From: Nepenthes gracilis | Lineage: Eukaryota; Streptophyta; Magnoliopsida; Caryophyllales; Nepenthaceae | NCBI GenBank assembly: GCA_033239525.1 | Contig: BSYO01000030.1 | Coordinates: 10,685,030 to 10,749,029, forward strand | Direction: 5' to 3' | Length of the DNA: 64,000 nucleotides | Shown: positions 12,116-23,967 of the stretch, one piece after another | Layout of the letters: the number at the start of each line of letters is the position of its first letter | Position numbering within the stretch: position 1 is the stretch's first letter | Notes under the pieces: generated by a model | What the model saw: the letters and a program-made list of their open reading frames with translations, nothing else | Databases searched by the model: none | Told to the model about the DNA's origin: nothing | Translations under genes and position numbers: made by a program

Positions 12116-13441
12116 GCAACTAATTATTTTTATTACCCAACTTTCAATTTATCTCTATCTACATCTTTTTATATTTTCCTTTAACCATAACTAACTTACA
12201 TTTTTTTCATAGTGTTCAATTTGGATTTTACCACGAAGGTGAATGATAATTGGAAAAAACAATGCATGAGGAAAACATGCATATTTATTAATTTATCAGT
12301 AATAAATGTGCATTTATAAGAGAATTGAAAGGTGGTCACTTGCGAAAAAATATTCACTAAAATTTAAGAATGTTTATATAATGACCGATTGAATCTCAAA
12401 TGTGTTGGGTTAAGTTTAAAGAATATTCCCAAATAAAGAAGAAGAAAGAGTAATATGAATATCAGAAAGTATTGATATCACTCAAATCGTACGTTAAGAA
12501 TTTTACCCTTATGAAAAGCTATGCTTAATCCCAAGATAAGATTGCCATCACCTGAAAAGCCATTTCCGAAAACCTTAGAAAGGTTAGAAGGATATGATTA
12601 TCCAAATATGAAGTAATCCAAAACTTGTTCTTATGCATTTCCATGGATATGCAAAAGCAAGGTTCTTTCCATTGCCCCGTTACCTGCACCAGGAGCTCAG
12701 ATCAATCTCATTCACTGAAGTATTTTCTGACCATCAAAGTGCAAAGGGATTACTCAAGGTGAATCGAGAGAGAGTCTAGTAGCCAGTGAACCCATAAACA
12801 CCATAGCAAGACAAATATACAAACCACATATCTTACTAACAGCTAAAGAGTATATCTAATAGTACCTCCAAATAAGTCTCTACCATGGAATTAAAATATC
12901 GGCTGATAAATATCAATCTAAGCCCCCCTAAATAGCAAATTTTTTGATATTATACAAAATCACGATATATTATCCTATCGGCGATATATCGTACTATATT
13001 AACTAATATTTAAATATTAGGGCTTATTTTTCCCAATCTGATTTGCAAAAATAATTTTGCATCCTATACATCCAATACTGATACAAATCACCTAATATAT
13101 TTGTAATTGATGGCTATAACTAATACTGATATCAATATTTTAAGCTATGGTCTTTACTATACCAAGAGAAGGATTTTACAATGAGAAGTACCATGTTCAA
13201 GATTTCCGAAGTTCAATTTTCTCGTGTTCCTCACGTTCAAATGACTTAAAGTTCATGTTCATTATACCATGACAATGAGAATACAAGAGACTAATAAAAA
13301 GAGCTGGTCCTTCAGAAATCACAGGGAATCATTTGTATTTAGGAGAGTGGTTCTTTAACACAAAGGAACCAACTAAGATCTATATGATCCTACATAGAAA
13401 AGCGGCAGAAATACAATTATAGCACATTTGGTTATAAGAAC
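12116..13441. other. Intergenic sequence with an ATATCGATATT-type repeat
   Basis: No coding seen. 12941-13145 holds clustered GATAT/ATATC words (for example CGATATATCG), also found at 27535-27725, 38308-38510 and 38885-39010. Confidence 0.45.
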
Positions 13442-14465
13442 TGTTAGAGACTTTTGTCTAATTGGCATATTCCGTGACCATATGTATTATTTTATTGATG
13501 TCGGGTTGTGAGTTGTCGGTTTAAAATTCATTAAAATTCATTCGGTCCGCCCTCCACGCGCGGGCCCCGCCCAAGGACCGCCGCCCGCTTCATGCTCAAT
13601 GTACGCTCGAGCATGTAATCCAGAATGGGGGCCGCTCGATGCTCGCTCACTAGCCGCTCGAGCCGATAAACCAGAACATAGGCCGCTCGCTGCTCGCCCT
13701 CCACCCGCTCGAGCGGCGGCCCAACGGGCAGAATTTCAAACGCGATTTTTGGCTCCTCTATAAATATTGGCTTATGTTTTTGAAACCTCAAGGACGCCAT
13801 AAATATTCTGGAGAGATTATTTTGAGCCCCCATTTGAGAAGAAAGCTTTACATGCTTCAATTGCTTTAGCTTCTCTTGAGAAAACCAAAAGACATTCTTT
13901 GAGCTTCAAGATCTAAAGAGTTTTCTCACCATTTCTTCTTTTACTTTTTCTATTCAAACTTCCATCCTTCTACCATTGTTGGAGACTTTGGTTCGTGAAG
14001 AAGGAGATCCGTTCGTGATTGGCAATTCAAGTGGCACGAGAGGGAAGAGTGGCAAGAAGGAAGGAAGGTGTCAGGTTCGTTCTTGTGGCAAATCCAAGGA
14101 GTTCCTTGGTAGGGATCACGTGTCGAGTAAGTCGGCTAGGTTAGCGGCGTCGTTACCACCCGGGCCGTAAGTTGATTTTCATAGTGTATTGCTTCACGAC
14201 CGTTGAAGCCGGAGTGTTTTTCTCGATACCGTGGGTATCGAAGCCACTTCGTCACCAAAAATCGGATCTTTTTACTATTGTTTATGCTTGGCTTGATCTC
14301 TATTGCTTGTCAATATTATATTGTGCATGTTTGTTAATCTCGTTATCATCTAGAGTTAAATATCTCTTACGTGTATCGGATATTTAATTTAATTAATTTA
14401 TTTTATTGCTTCCGCTATACTTATAACGGGGTCGAAACACGGTAGCATCGAAACGTGCTTTTTCA
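13442..14465 (+). mobile_element. Solo LTR of the same family as the element at 53041-59586
   Basis: 1024 bp, beginning TGTTAGAGAC and ending GCTTTTTCA, flanked by a perfect target duplication AGAAC (13437-13441 and 14466-14470). It aligns with LTRs 53041-54012 and 58598-59586. U3 carries a GC-rich block full of GCTCGAG, followed by a TATA box (CTATAAATA, about 13758). The solo state implies LTR-LTR recombination removed the interior. Confidence 0.95.
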
Positions 14466-15012
14466 AGAACAAAATAAGGGAAGAACATAGCAACTATAAT
14501 TAAGAAATGTAAGACAAAAATAGAATTAAAAATTAATATTCTTATATTTTTGGTTAGTCGCTCTGAATAGATGGAAAATATACACCTCCAACCAAGAGGC
14601 TAAGGTTGCTTGCTAACTATCTAGTGGCCCATGTTGGGGTTCGACACCCGGATTTACACACAACCGTAACCACCCAATCCCACCATCACAGTGCCACCAC
14701 CGCCTCACCACCATTATGGAGGAAAAATGGTTAGTTATTTGGCCTAAATTGTTATCCCATAAGAACCAAGGATAAGTAAACCTACGGAGGCATTGAGGCA
14801 AAACATATCCTCTTTTTCATTATTGAGTAATTCCCCAAGACGGCTCAATTGATTCATGATTTACCTTTTAAATTTTGTTTCTTTTTTTTGTTTGTTTTAA
14901 GAAAAGAAATAAATATATCAATCAATTCCAAATAAGTCTAAAATTGAATTTCCAACTCAACTCTACCAAACATATTAGTATTTCCATAGAGCTTCTCCTT
15001 AGTAGTTCACAT
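14466..15012. other. Intergenic sequence
   Basis: No gene, RNA or element recognised. Short open frames here have no family resemblance. Confidence 0.4.
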
Positions 15013-15436
15013 TGTTGGGTAACTCTCTAAATCCCATAAATGAGATAAATTTATTTTGTAGGAAAAATCCCACATTGTTTGAGTCTAGACCTAAATCTTA
15101 CAAACTGTGGGAATTGCAAAAGAAATGCAAAAGGTTAGACCTCTATAAATGGAACCTTATATTTGAGTTTATATTTATCCCAAAAGATTGTAAGCATTAA
15201 ACAATAGATATTGTTGTGCTATTGAGATAAGGGTGTGACAACATCTTTTGAGTGAGAGTGTGAGAGAATTTTTACAATTTTTTTCTCTTTTTTTAAAGTT
15301 TTAAGCTGTAAAAATCTAATATTGGATATTTTAGTGGGCTTTAGTCCCATAGTTTTTCTTCTCATTTTGGGGAGATTTTTCATGTAAAAACTCTTGTGTT
15401 GCGGTTGTGCTCATTTGAAATTCCGAAATTCCAACA
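15013..15436 (+). mobile_element. Probable solo LTR
   Basis: 424 bp with inverted ends TGTTGGG...CCAACA, a TATA-like CTATAAATGG near 15142 and the T-rich R/U5 layout of a copia LTR. Flanking 5-mers CACAT and TAGAC do not match, so the ends or flanks have changed. Confidence 0.55.
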
Positions 15437-15920
15437 TAGACTCCACTGCCGAATCTATTCCATTCAAACAGCGATGTTGTCATGATGCCAGATGCCAAGT
15501 GACTCTGCTATATCTACCTTCTATAAATACAGAAGACAGCACACTTCAGATGTTGGGCATTACTACTATAAACAGGGATATATAAAACATAATGAAAGCA
15601 TTATTCACGATCAAACTTCAGAAAAAAGGGCATTTATTTAGTCAATTGCTTCACCAGCTTAGTAAATCATGTATCATGAGTTCGCAGACAGAGACCACAT
15701 TGGCTGCTATATACAGATGCAATATTTCGGGAACTAGAGTGAGAATAACCCAAAACAAAACATCCATGTCAGATAGATATAGACAATATATACTCCAAAT
15801 TTTTTACAGAACTGCATCAGCATGTTAACAGCAATTTATCTTATGACAGGCGGAAGCAAGTCAATTCTTATGCCATGCGTGTTTCGTGAACATTTAACAG
15901 GATGATTCAAGGGCTTCTTC
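15437..15920. other. Intergenic sequence, possibly transcribed
   Basis: Mixed composition with no recognisable protein. It could be the 3' UTR of a minus-strand gene, but nothing proves it. Confidence 0.25.
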
Positions 15921-16675
15921 TGATAGATTTAAATGTTTGTTTGAACCGCGATAAAATACGTGATAGACGATGTCCAACACACACAAACAAGAAAAAGACG
16001 ATTTTTATGTGGAAAACTCCTATAAACGAGGAGAAAACCACGGACACGAAGTCCAAATTTCCACTATCGTGAGTTGATCGGTAATCAAACCCTAAATCAC
16101 AAATAACAATATCAACTAATTGTGGGACAGCCCGCATAAAGAAGTATAAAGAATAAGAGAAGAGATGGAACCGGGAGGCGTTCTTCACTAAAGCAAAAAT
16201 CTCGTGACGTGGGATCACCAAGACCAAACTTGATAAAACCCGAACGGGAGGCTCAATTCTTCCTCTTCTTCTTCTTCTTTCTCTCTTTTTTCTCTTTTTT
16301 TCTTCTCTGGAACGGCGCTCAAAATGATTTCATAACGCTAAAAACAAAAGTCCCACGTTTTATATCACCAGCGCCGCCTCGAGGCGCCAGCTGTCGAGTG
16401 CCGCGGCGACCCCCAGAGCCTAGCGAGCGCCTAGCGAGCGGGCCACATTCTGGAAAATCCGCTCGAGCGCCTCTCGAGCTCACGGCGAGCGGGGCACATT
16501 CTGGAAAATCCGTTCGAGCTCATCTCGAGCGCCCGACGAGCGGCGGACATACTGGAAAAACCGCTCGAGCTTCTGGCGAGCTCAATTTGATCTTTCTCCA
16601 TACGGTGAGGATATGGACCTCCACCCCATCATCAAATGGGTATGGGCCCACACGGAGGTGACCCACAACCCAACA
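15921..16675 (-). mobile_element. Solo LTR, family with GC-rich U3 repeats
   Basis: 755 bp, TG...CA, flanked by a perfect target duplication TCTTC (15916-15920 and 16676-16680). Read on the minus strand it starts TGTTGGGTTGTGGGTCACC, carries three GC-rich 51-bp repeats, then a TATA box (GATATAAAACG, near 16365) and a copia-like R/U5 end. The start is shared with the LTRs at 44458-45314 and 52140-52914. Confidence 0.93.
16436..16577 (-). repeat. U3 tandem repeat, 51 bp x 2.8
   Basis: Copies at 16436-16486, 16487-16537 and 16538-16577 (partial) each hold GAGCGG..CACATTCTGGAAAA and CTCGAG palindromes. The array lies just upstream of the LTR's own TATA box. Confidence 0.9.
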
Positions 16676-17900
16676 TCTTCAACCAGCTCAACTACTCTTT
16701 CAGCTAACTCTTGCGAAGAATCTTTTTAAAGTAGCTATTGGAAGTTCTTTTCAAATGGCTCTAGAAGATGGAAGCTCGTTTTTAAAGTAACATTTAGATT
16801 AATTTGTTTTTGAAGCGGATAACCTTGACTTTAATCAATTTTGGCGAAGCATACAATGATTCAGCATGGTGATGAACCCAACAAGGGCAGATATCTGAAA
16901 AATAAAACCGATCTCGATTCAATTTAGTGGGGGAAATTTCTGACTGAATTAAATGTCCAGAAAGATAATTGATCAACTATTATGCAAACTGATGAATCTC
17001 TCACGGAAAAAAATTACAGATTTCAATAGATCAAGAAGGAGAAATGGGAAAATTAAGGCCAATTTCAAATGAACCAACGTAAAAGCTTACAGATGTTCGG
17101 TTTCACATTTGTGCACATTTGCCGCTTTACTTCTGCGTTCTCTCATCTCTATCGCTAATTGGACCGTGAAAATATTCCGCAGAGTCCTTTCCTGTCGTCA
17201 TTCCTCCCGTACCACTACCAGCGGTCGCCCCACGCGCCTTCATCTAGGGGGAAATCCACAAAAGCTTCCTTATTCATGGCCGCGCATATTCAAAGATACT
17301 GTTATAGTTACCGTCACGCGTGTTTTTTTTTTTCTGAATCATTCGCTGGCCGCTTCCCGGCCACTGTACCGGTACCCCCGTCAAAAAGGGAGGACAGAGA
17401 CAGCAACAGTGGTACAAAAACCTATGACACAACGATTTGATACAGTACACACTCCGATGGGAAAAGGATTGGTCTTGCTTTGCTTTGCTGTATTGGCGTG
17501 AAAATAGCTTTGATGTGGACAACTTTGACACAAGCTCATCTAGTGTTTGCTGAAAAGTCACAGAGAGAAAATGCGTCGTCTGAGCATTGCATTTTTCACG
17601 GCACTGTGGTTCATGATCATGCATTGGCATCCACAAACATGGCGGTCCTATTTCCTTTCTCTGTATATTTGAGCCTTTCTGGAAAGAGTTTCAATAAATG
17701 GTGTTGCTCTGTTAAAAGTAGGGTTGCCGCTGTTGTCGTGCTGATGGAGGAAAAGGGGGACAAGCGGCAGTGCTGTCCAGGGAGTCCACTCCACACCACA
17801 CCACCCAGCAAGGACAAACGCTTGTGAAGCTGTCAGCTGCATACTTACCGCCTCCACATTCTGGGTATCTCTCTCTGTCCTGTTCAACTGTTGATCACGG
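16676..17900. other. Possible 5' exons of an unknown minus-strand gene
   Basis: On the minus strand a short open stretch (about 17142-17086, beginning ATGAGAGAACGC) ends at a good donor GTAAGC. Near 16898 there is an acceptor TTTTTCAG. Between 17150 and 17900 the GC content rises as at a plant promoter or 5' UTR. No protein family is recognised, and joining the two pieces soon gives a stop, so this is a weak gene hint only. Confidence 0.2.
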
Positions 17901-18904
17901 ATCCCTTGGAAGAATGTTAAGTACTCCCAAATTTTTAGTCTTTCACTAAACCCATCATATTTGAAAGTTTGATTGAAAAACTATAAAAATTCCATAATTT
18001 TTTAAATTATTTAATATAATTTTTATCATTTATTTGTTTAATTTTTAATTTTAATCATTAAATTTACATAAAATTTAAATATTTAGGTTTGTATTAACAA
18101 TAATTTTATTTTATAGTCATTTGTATTTCTAATGACAAAAAATTTATTCCAGTAATTTTAACAAACTACAATCATAATATGTAGCTAACACATTAAAATG
18201 CATTGTTATAGTACTACTAGTCTATGTTGACTGAACAATATTATCACCATTGAGGGCCCAAAGAACTATAATGAAATAGAATGAAACAAACATGACTAAT
18301 TTGAAAGACTAAATTTAGGATTGATGGAGAAGTTATAGTTTCTAGTGAGTCTAAATTTGATTAATCATACTTCGTTGAAATTTTTATAGTTGATTTAGTC
18401 ATAATAATTTTGAGTTGTAAAAATATTTGCCTAAATAATATAAAATGACACCAAATATAATACGACTAAAGTGATCTGATATTTTTTCAGACCTGTGTAT
18501 AATTGGAGTATCGTGTAATGAGATATTGCTTTCGCGGAAACTATTACGGTGGGGGCTTTGTGTAAGGAGGCTCTTGCATTATTTGATATGGAGAATGTTA
18601 AATGCATGTCTTATCTCTATAAGACCTCAGGGAAGATTATAAGAATCCGGTCCCTACAAGGAACCTTTTTTTATGTGAAAGATGGAACTTGGGAAAAACC
18701 CGTTCAATTAATAAAAAAAAATGTTTTAACAAAATACTCCAGAATTTATTACATTATCTTTTTAAGATAATATTAATCATTTCGATAATACAATAAAATT
18801 ATAGTGTCCGGTTCCCATTCAATTTATTTGATATTATCCGTTTGTTTTGAGTTAATTTTAGGTATGTTAAAAATAATTATATATTGTAAATTTTGAAGGA
18901 TATT
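17901..18904. other. AT-rich spacer
   Basis: No coding or element signature seen. Confidence 0.4.
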
Positions 18905-19137
18905 TAGAGTAAGCAAGTAGAGTATCGCCTAAGGCACGCCTAATGTGCGCCCATATGCAGGTTCTAGGTTAAGAGCGCCTGAGGCAACGCTCGAACGCTA
19001 ACTCCTGTGGGGGTCGCACTCGTATGCAGTGAAGGTTTGGACGCAACACCTGACATGCGCCCGAACAATGCTCGTGTACCGATATGCCTATATAAAAAGT
19101 AGTGTGCACTGTTTTGTCATTTTGCGTAGGAAAAAAG
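18905..19137 (+). repeat. GC-rich LTR-like promoter fragment, split by the TRIM
   Basis: Contains repeated GCGCC/GAGGC words and a TATA box (CTATATAAAAAG, 19089-19100), like the U3 of the LTR families in this window. It stops at the TRIM and seems to resume after 19971. No ends were defined. Confidence 0.4.
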
Positions 19138-19517
19138 TGTAACGTCCCCGGCGCATCCGCATGTAGATATTGTCCGCTTTGACCTAGGAAGAATTTGTGG
19201 CGTCTCAAACCTACAGGCTGCGGCTGAGAGAGTTTTATGGCATCTCAGCCTACAGCCTCACGGTTTGTCTCGCAGACGGCCTAAGCGCGCCCCCAAACGC
19301 GTCTCTCCAGAGTGGTATAGCGTGACAACTGGCGTTGTGAGATATTGTCCTCTTTAGCCTGGGAAACTTCACGACGTCCCAAGCCAAACACAGGCCTCAA
19401 GGTTTTCTCCTGGTGAACCCTCCACAGGCTCCCAGAACGCGTCTACAAGGAGAGAGGTGTTCATGCCCTTGTAATGACACTTCGTTCCCCTCCCCCAATC
19501 CAATGTGGGACCTTACA
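19138..19517 (-). repeat. TRIM 3' LTR
   Basis: 380 bp, TG...CA, homologous to 19586-19966 with scattered differences. Confidence 0.92.
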
Positions 19518-19570
19518 GTCCACCGCCCTTGGGGACCCAGCGTCCTCGCTGGCACACCGGATCGGATCCC

Positions 19571-19583
19571 GGCTCTGATACCA
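19571..19583 (-). other. TRIM primer binding site
   Basis: Minus strand TGGTATCAGAGCC, an exact match to the initiator-Met tRNA 3' end, three bases inside the 5' LTR. Confidence 0.9.
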
Positions 19584-19585
19584 TT

Positions 19586-19966
19586 TGTAACGTCCCCGGT
19601 GCATCCGCATGTAGATATTATCCGCTTTGACCCGGGAGAATTTCGCGGAGTCTCTAAGCCTCCACGCGGCGCAGGAGAGTTTGCTGCATCTCGCAGCTCG
19701 AGGCCTCAGCCTTCTGTTCGGCAGAGGCGGCCTAAGCCGCCCCCAAAACGCGTCTCCTAGAGTGGCGCAGTGGCGGCACAGCGTGGCGAGATATTGTCCT
19801 CTTTGGCCTGGGAAACTTCACGGCGTCCCAAACCAAACACAGGCCTCAAGGTTTTCTCCTAACGAACCCCCCACAGGCTCCCAGAACGCGTCTACAAGGA
19901 GGGAGGTGTTCATGCCCTTGTAAGGACACCTCGTTCCCCTCCCCCAATCCAATGTGGGACCTTACA
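19586..19966 (-). repeat. TRIM 5' LTR
   Basis: 381 bp, TGTAACG...CTTACA, with the same GATATTGTCCTCTTTGGCC block as the other LTR. Confidence 0.92.
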
Positions 19967-19971
19967 AAAAG

Positions 19972-22803
19972 AGGCATGAAAGAGAAGGAGAATGAAGAGA
20001 TAGAAAGAGGGGAAGAGGTAGTTCGAACTATCCTTTTGTTAGATTTGTTTAGTTAAAAGTTGATATAAAGTATCCTTGTGCCCTACCTTAATCTATTTTC
20101 GTTTTTAATTATTTTTGCTCATGTTTGATGGATTTAGTTTACTTACTCTATTTGACTCATTCGTACATGCATGTCCCTTTTATTGGTTATTTTGGGGTTT
20201 TCCTTCAATCTTGTTAATATTTGGAGATTTCATATGTTTTGTAAAAAGTGAGTAAATATTTTATGAAATTATGTTTATACATAAGTGTATTTGCAAAGAA
20301 AAAATTACGAAAATCTATATATCGGTCGTGCATATGGTATCCATATATTGTTACTCCGAGTCAAGCTCTATTTTCGTTATGTGATTTGATATGTGACTTT
20401 TTTCAAGAAAAAATTTTTGTAATATGACTTTTTTGAGTTAAAGCTTTAAACTTTTTCACCATATAAGAAAAGTTTTATGATATGTGATATAAAAACCCTC
20501 ATAAATTATATTTTTATAATAATCATAGTAAAAATTGAACGAAATTAATATATTCGAATATTCTAATATGTTAGAAAGATTCGAGGAGTGTACCTAACTC
20601 CGCGGGTGAAAAAAGATAGTCACTTCGTTTCCGTCTATAAGAGATAAGTATTAGACGGCTCTACCCAAGTGTCTAAATAGTGGTTGATATAGTTCAAAAT
20701 TATCATGAGTATGTGTAATCCTTTCTCAAATTAATCTTTGATTCTCAGATTTGTGTATATTTTGAATTTTGATATGTTTTATCTGCATTAAAATGTATTT
20801 GAAGGCTATGATTGAGATTCGCAGGTTTCTTCCGCAGTTGGAATTCAATTGGTCTTGTACAATGGGAAATAGTGACTTTCATTTTTGGGTTTGTTTGGAT
20901 TATAGTTATGATTGGAATATATTTTTGAGTACGAGACCATATTCAAACTTTTATTGGTGAGGTTTTGGACTGTTGTTTTACACATTTTGTATATGTTTAT
21001 CGGTTCTTATCCTAATTTTGGACGCATTCATTTGTTATATTATATACTGATATCTATTGAATTTTTGACTTACGTTTTTATTTTGTTATCCTTTTAGATT
21101 AGTATGTTTCGAATACATTATAGGGGTCGTAATAGAAATTGTATTTGACCGCATTTTATATCTAACATAATCAAATATGAATTCTAATGAGATCAGGATA
21201 TTACATGCTAAGAAATTGTTTTCTTGGTAAACAGTTCCTTAAAACATTTGGTCTAATATTTTATTCTATTTTTTTTAGGTATCTCTAAATATCACAAAAA
21301 ATAACTATTACTTTTATAGAATATAAGATAAAAAGAAACATCTATTTATAACACTTGTATCGGTTTGGGTCACTTCTAAATAGTTTTGTGTTACATTTCC
21401 AATACAAGTAGAGAATAATCAAATAATAAATAAACTAAATCAATTTTTTTTCCTTTTAAATTAACAAAATCCCAATTAAATATTCAAAGCCATGTCAAAT
21501 ATAACAAACCCAAAGATCAAAACATAATGACCATAAATCACAATTGAGATAGAATTGGATCGAATTAAATCCTATCTAATCTTTATATAATAATAATAAT
21601 AAAATCTAATTAATCCAAAATCATCTATAAGAAAAGGTATCAATAAAAGCCAAACTATCATGATATAACAACCCCAAATATAAACAATTGTAACAATCAA
21701 ATTATATATCAATCTTTGAATATTAATCTCAAATAGAATTTCTAAAACAAAATTAGATACAAATTCAAATATAAAATATAATTAAACCAAATCGTTAATA
21801 TATAATTAATCTAAATATTATAAGTATCCAATATTCTCTAACCTAAAATGATTAGAAAATAGGACAAAACATGATTTTAAAACTCAATAAATATATATAT
21901 TTGTATGATAACCAAAACAAGTCCATAAAACAGAACAAAGAAATGAAAAATACTAAAACACGTGTGAAGTCTAATATATTAGATGTTCTAATATATTGAA
22001 TGTCCAATAAAAAATGGCCAATTCTAATTTCATATGTAAAATTCATAATATGTATATAAATATTATATAATAGCAAATTATACGAAATCATTCAATATCA
22101 AGTGCCAAATGATTCCAAAGGCATAAAATCTAACATCGGATAATTCCGATGAATGCATTAAAACCTATAATTCTCAAAGTTTAAAATATTAAAAATAATA
22201 TAGGTAAAATCTCAAAATTTTAAAACATGTCAAATTAACAATCAAGGATCAAATGATTAAATTTAAAAAAATGTTACACATACTTTTAATAATTTTAGAT
22301 TAAAATACTACTATTTAGATTTATAATTGAATAGTTTATAAGTTTTTTTCTATAAACGGGATCAAATGCTACTTTCTTTTATCACCCGTGAATAATGTGT
22401 AATCTTCGAGTATATCCAATATATTATGACAACTTGATATATTATTTTTGTTTAATTTTTTTTTACAATGATTTTCATTAAAATATCAAATAGTAAATTC
22501 TATAATAAATTACATATTTTTTTTTCTCTATTAAAAAAGTACAAAATAAAACTTTTCACCTATGGGAAAGGACAAACTCACATAAAGATAAAATAGAATC
22601 TGATTCAAAATACTTATATGAAATACCACATATAATGCTAAATGTACAATGTTTATAAATTTTACTTCACAAATAATTTCATATATAACATATTATCTCA
22701 AATATTTACTTAATATGTAAAAAATAAACTTTTAAATTTACGATGAAACCCAATAAAACTTTAAAATAACATATAAAATTTACATGAATGCAACAATTCA
22801 AAG
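19972..22803. other. AT-rich spacer
   Basis: About 2.8 kb without recognisable coding. 19972-20050 looks like the continuation of the LTR-like sequence split by the TRIM. The rest is unclassified AT-rich DNA. Confidence 0.4.
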
Positions 22804-23967
22804 TGTTGCGTTCTCGGGTTTCAACCACCGTATGGATGAAGATCCAAATGACCGCTCGAATCCTCTTGATGCACTCGGACAGAATCCGTATAATACACAG
22901 ATAATCTGATTATCTTTTCCATTCAATGAATGTGATCTAGGAGGTAGAGAGAGAAGAAGAGAATAACACACGAAATTTTATGTGAAAATTTCTCACTTAA
23001 ATGAGAGAAAAAAATCACGGAACTCTGGGTTCATGAATTTGATTTACTATGATGTGTTTGGCTACAAGGAGTTTATAGAATATGCTCAAATCTCTCTCTT
23101 CTTTTCTTTTCTCTATAATGGCTAGGCCAATGTAAAAATGTAGGATCATTTATTTCGCTGATAATTGATATATTTATAGTGGTTGAATATTTCATTGAAG
23201 GGAGTCTACATGAAGCTGGCGTGTGTAGAGGGTCTTATTGCCAACTCTACCAATCAAGCTTGCCGTGTCAGAAGTATTGCGTGCATGCAAAGTTGCTTTG
23301 TGTGACGTCGTTTCTGCAGTATTCAGACTTACTCTTTAGGTCATCATTTCCTATTAAGATTGCATGTTGTAGAGATTGTGCATGCCTTACGAGAGTCACT
23401 TTCTGAGCTAGTACTTTCGGCTGTCCTGGCCTCCCTTTCTTGCACTCACTTTGCTAGGGATTCCTCAAAGTCCTCATCCACAACGAAGTCTCTTGGCCTT
23501 CATCAAGTCCGCGGATATTTTGGTAACAAATATACTCGGGTTTCAACTAAATGCTTGGTCAGTGAGGAGTCTTCGCGCTTTCAGAGCCGTGTCGTTTGAT
23601 CCATATCCTTGGGGCTTTATTAGAGACTTTGGTCTCTTACGATACTCTCGAGCCTCCCAAGTTAATTAGTCTCTCAGATCTATTTGGCTCTTTAAGCTCC
23701 TTGGGACACCGGCCCGAGTCCTTGGGCTCCTAAGGCCATCTTAACTTCTCAAACCAAATTAGCTCATTGGGCCTTTTGGAGTGTGGACTCGAGTTATCAG
23801 GCCTCTTGGCTAAATTAGCTTCTTTGGCCTCACAGGACGTGGGTCCAAATCCACGGGCCTCTAGTGCCAATTTTGTCTCTTGGATTAAATCAGCCTTGTG
23901 GGCCTCTTGAGATCGTGAACTTAGTTTCCGAGCCTTCTAAATGGATTCTGGGTATCAGTACCCATCA
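22804..23967 (-). mobile_element. Solo LTR, 1164 bp
   Basis: Begins TGTTGCGTTC and ends ACCCATCA (TG...CA) with a perfect target duplication CAAAG (22799-22803 and 23968-23972). The block near 22974-23030 (ATTTTATGTGAAAATTTCTC...) matches the R/U5 motif of the other minus-oriented copia-like LTRs here, which sets the orientation. Confidence 0.9.

Larger units (their letters stand above)
19138..19966 (-). mobile_element. Complete TRIM (terminal-repeat retrotransposon in miniature)
   Basis: 829 bp in total: two 380-bp LTRs (19138-19517, 19586-19966) around a 68-bp interior with no coding capacity. The LTRs start TGTAACGTCCCCGG and end GGGACCTTACA. The minus strand just after the right LTR reads TGGTATCAGAGCC, the initiator-Met tRNA primer site. 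A perfect target duplication AAAAG flanks it (19133-19137 and 19967-19971). Such elements depend on enzymes from other copia elements. There is no 5S rRNA-like segment, so it is not Cassandra. Confidence 0.95.

Noticed and set aside
16436..16577. CRISPR-like array
   Set aside because: Repeats are contiguous with no unique spacers, inside a plant LTR; the genome is eukaryotic.
16209..16661. 150-codon open frame on the + strand
   Set aside because: Produced by the 51-bp U3 repeats of a minus-oriented LTR; repetitive low-complexity translation.
17109..17501. 130-codon open frame on the + strand
   Set aside because: No family resemblance, frames on both strands overlap, and no splice or promoter context supports it.
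19138..19966. Cassandra-type TRIM carrying 5S rRNA sequence
   Set aside because: The LTRs lack any 5S-like segment or its internal promoter boxes; only the general TRIM layout is shared.
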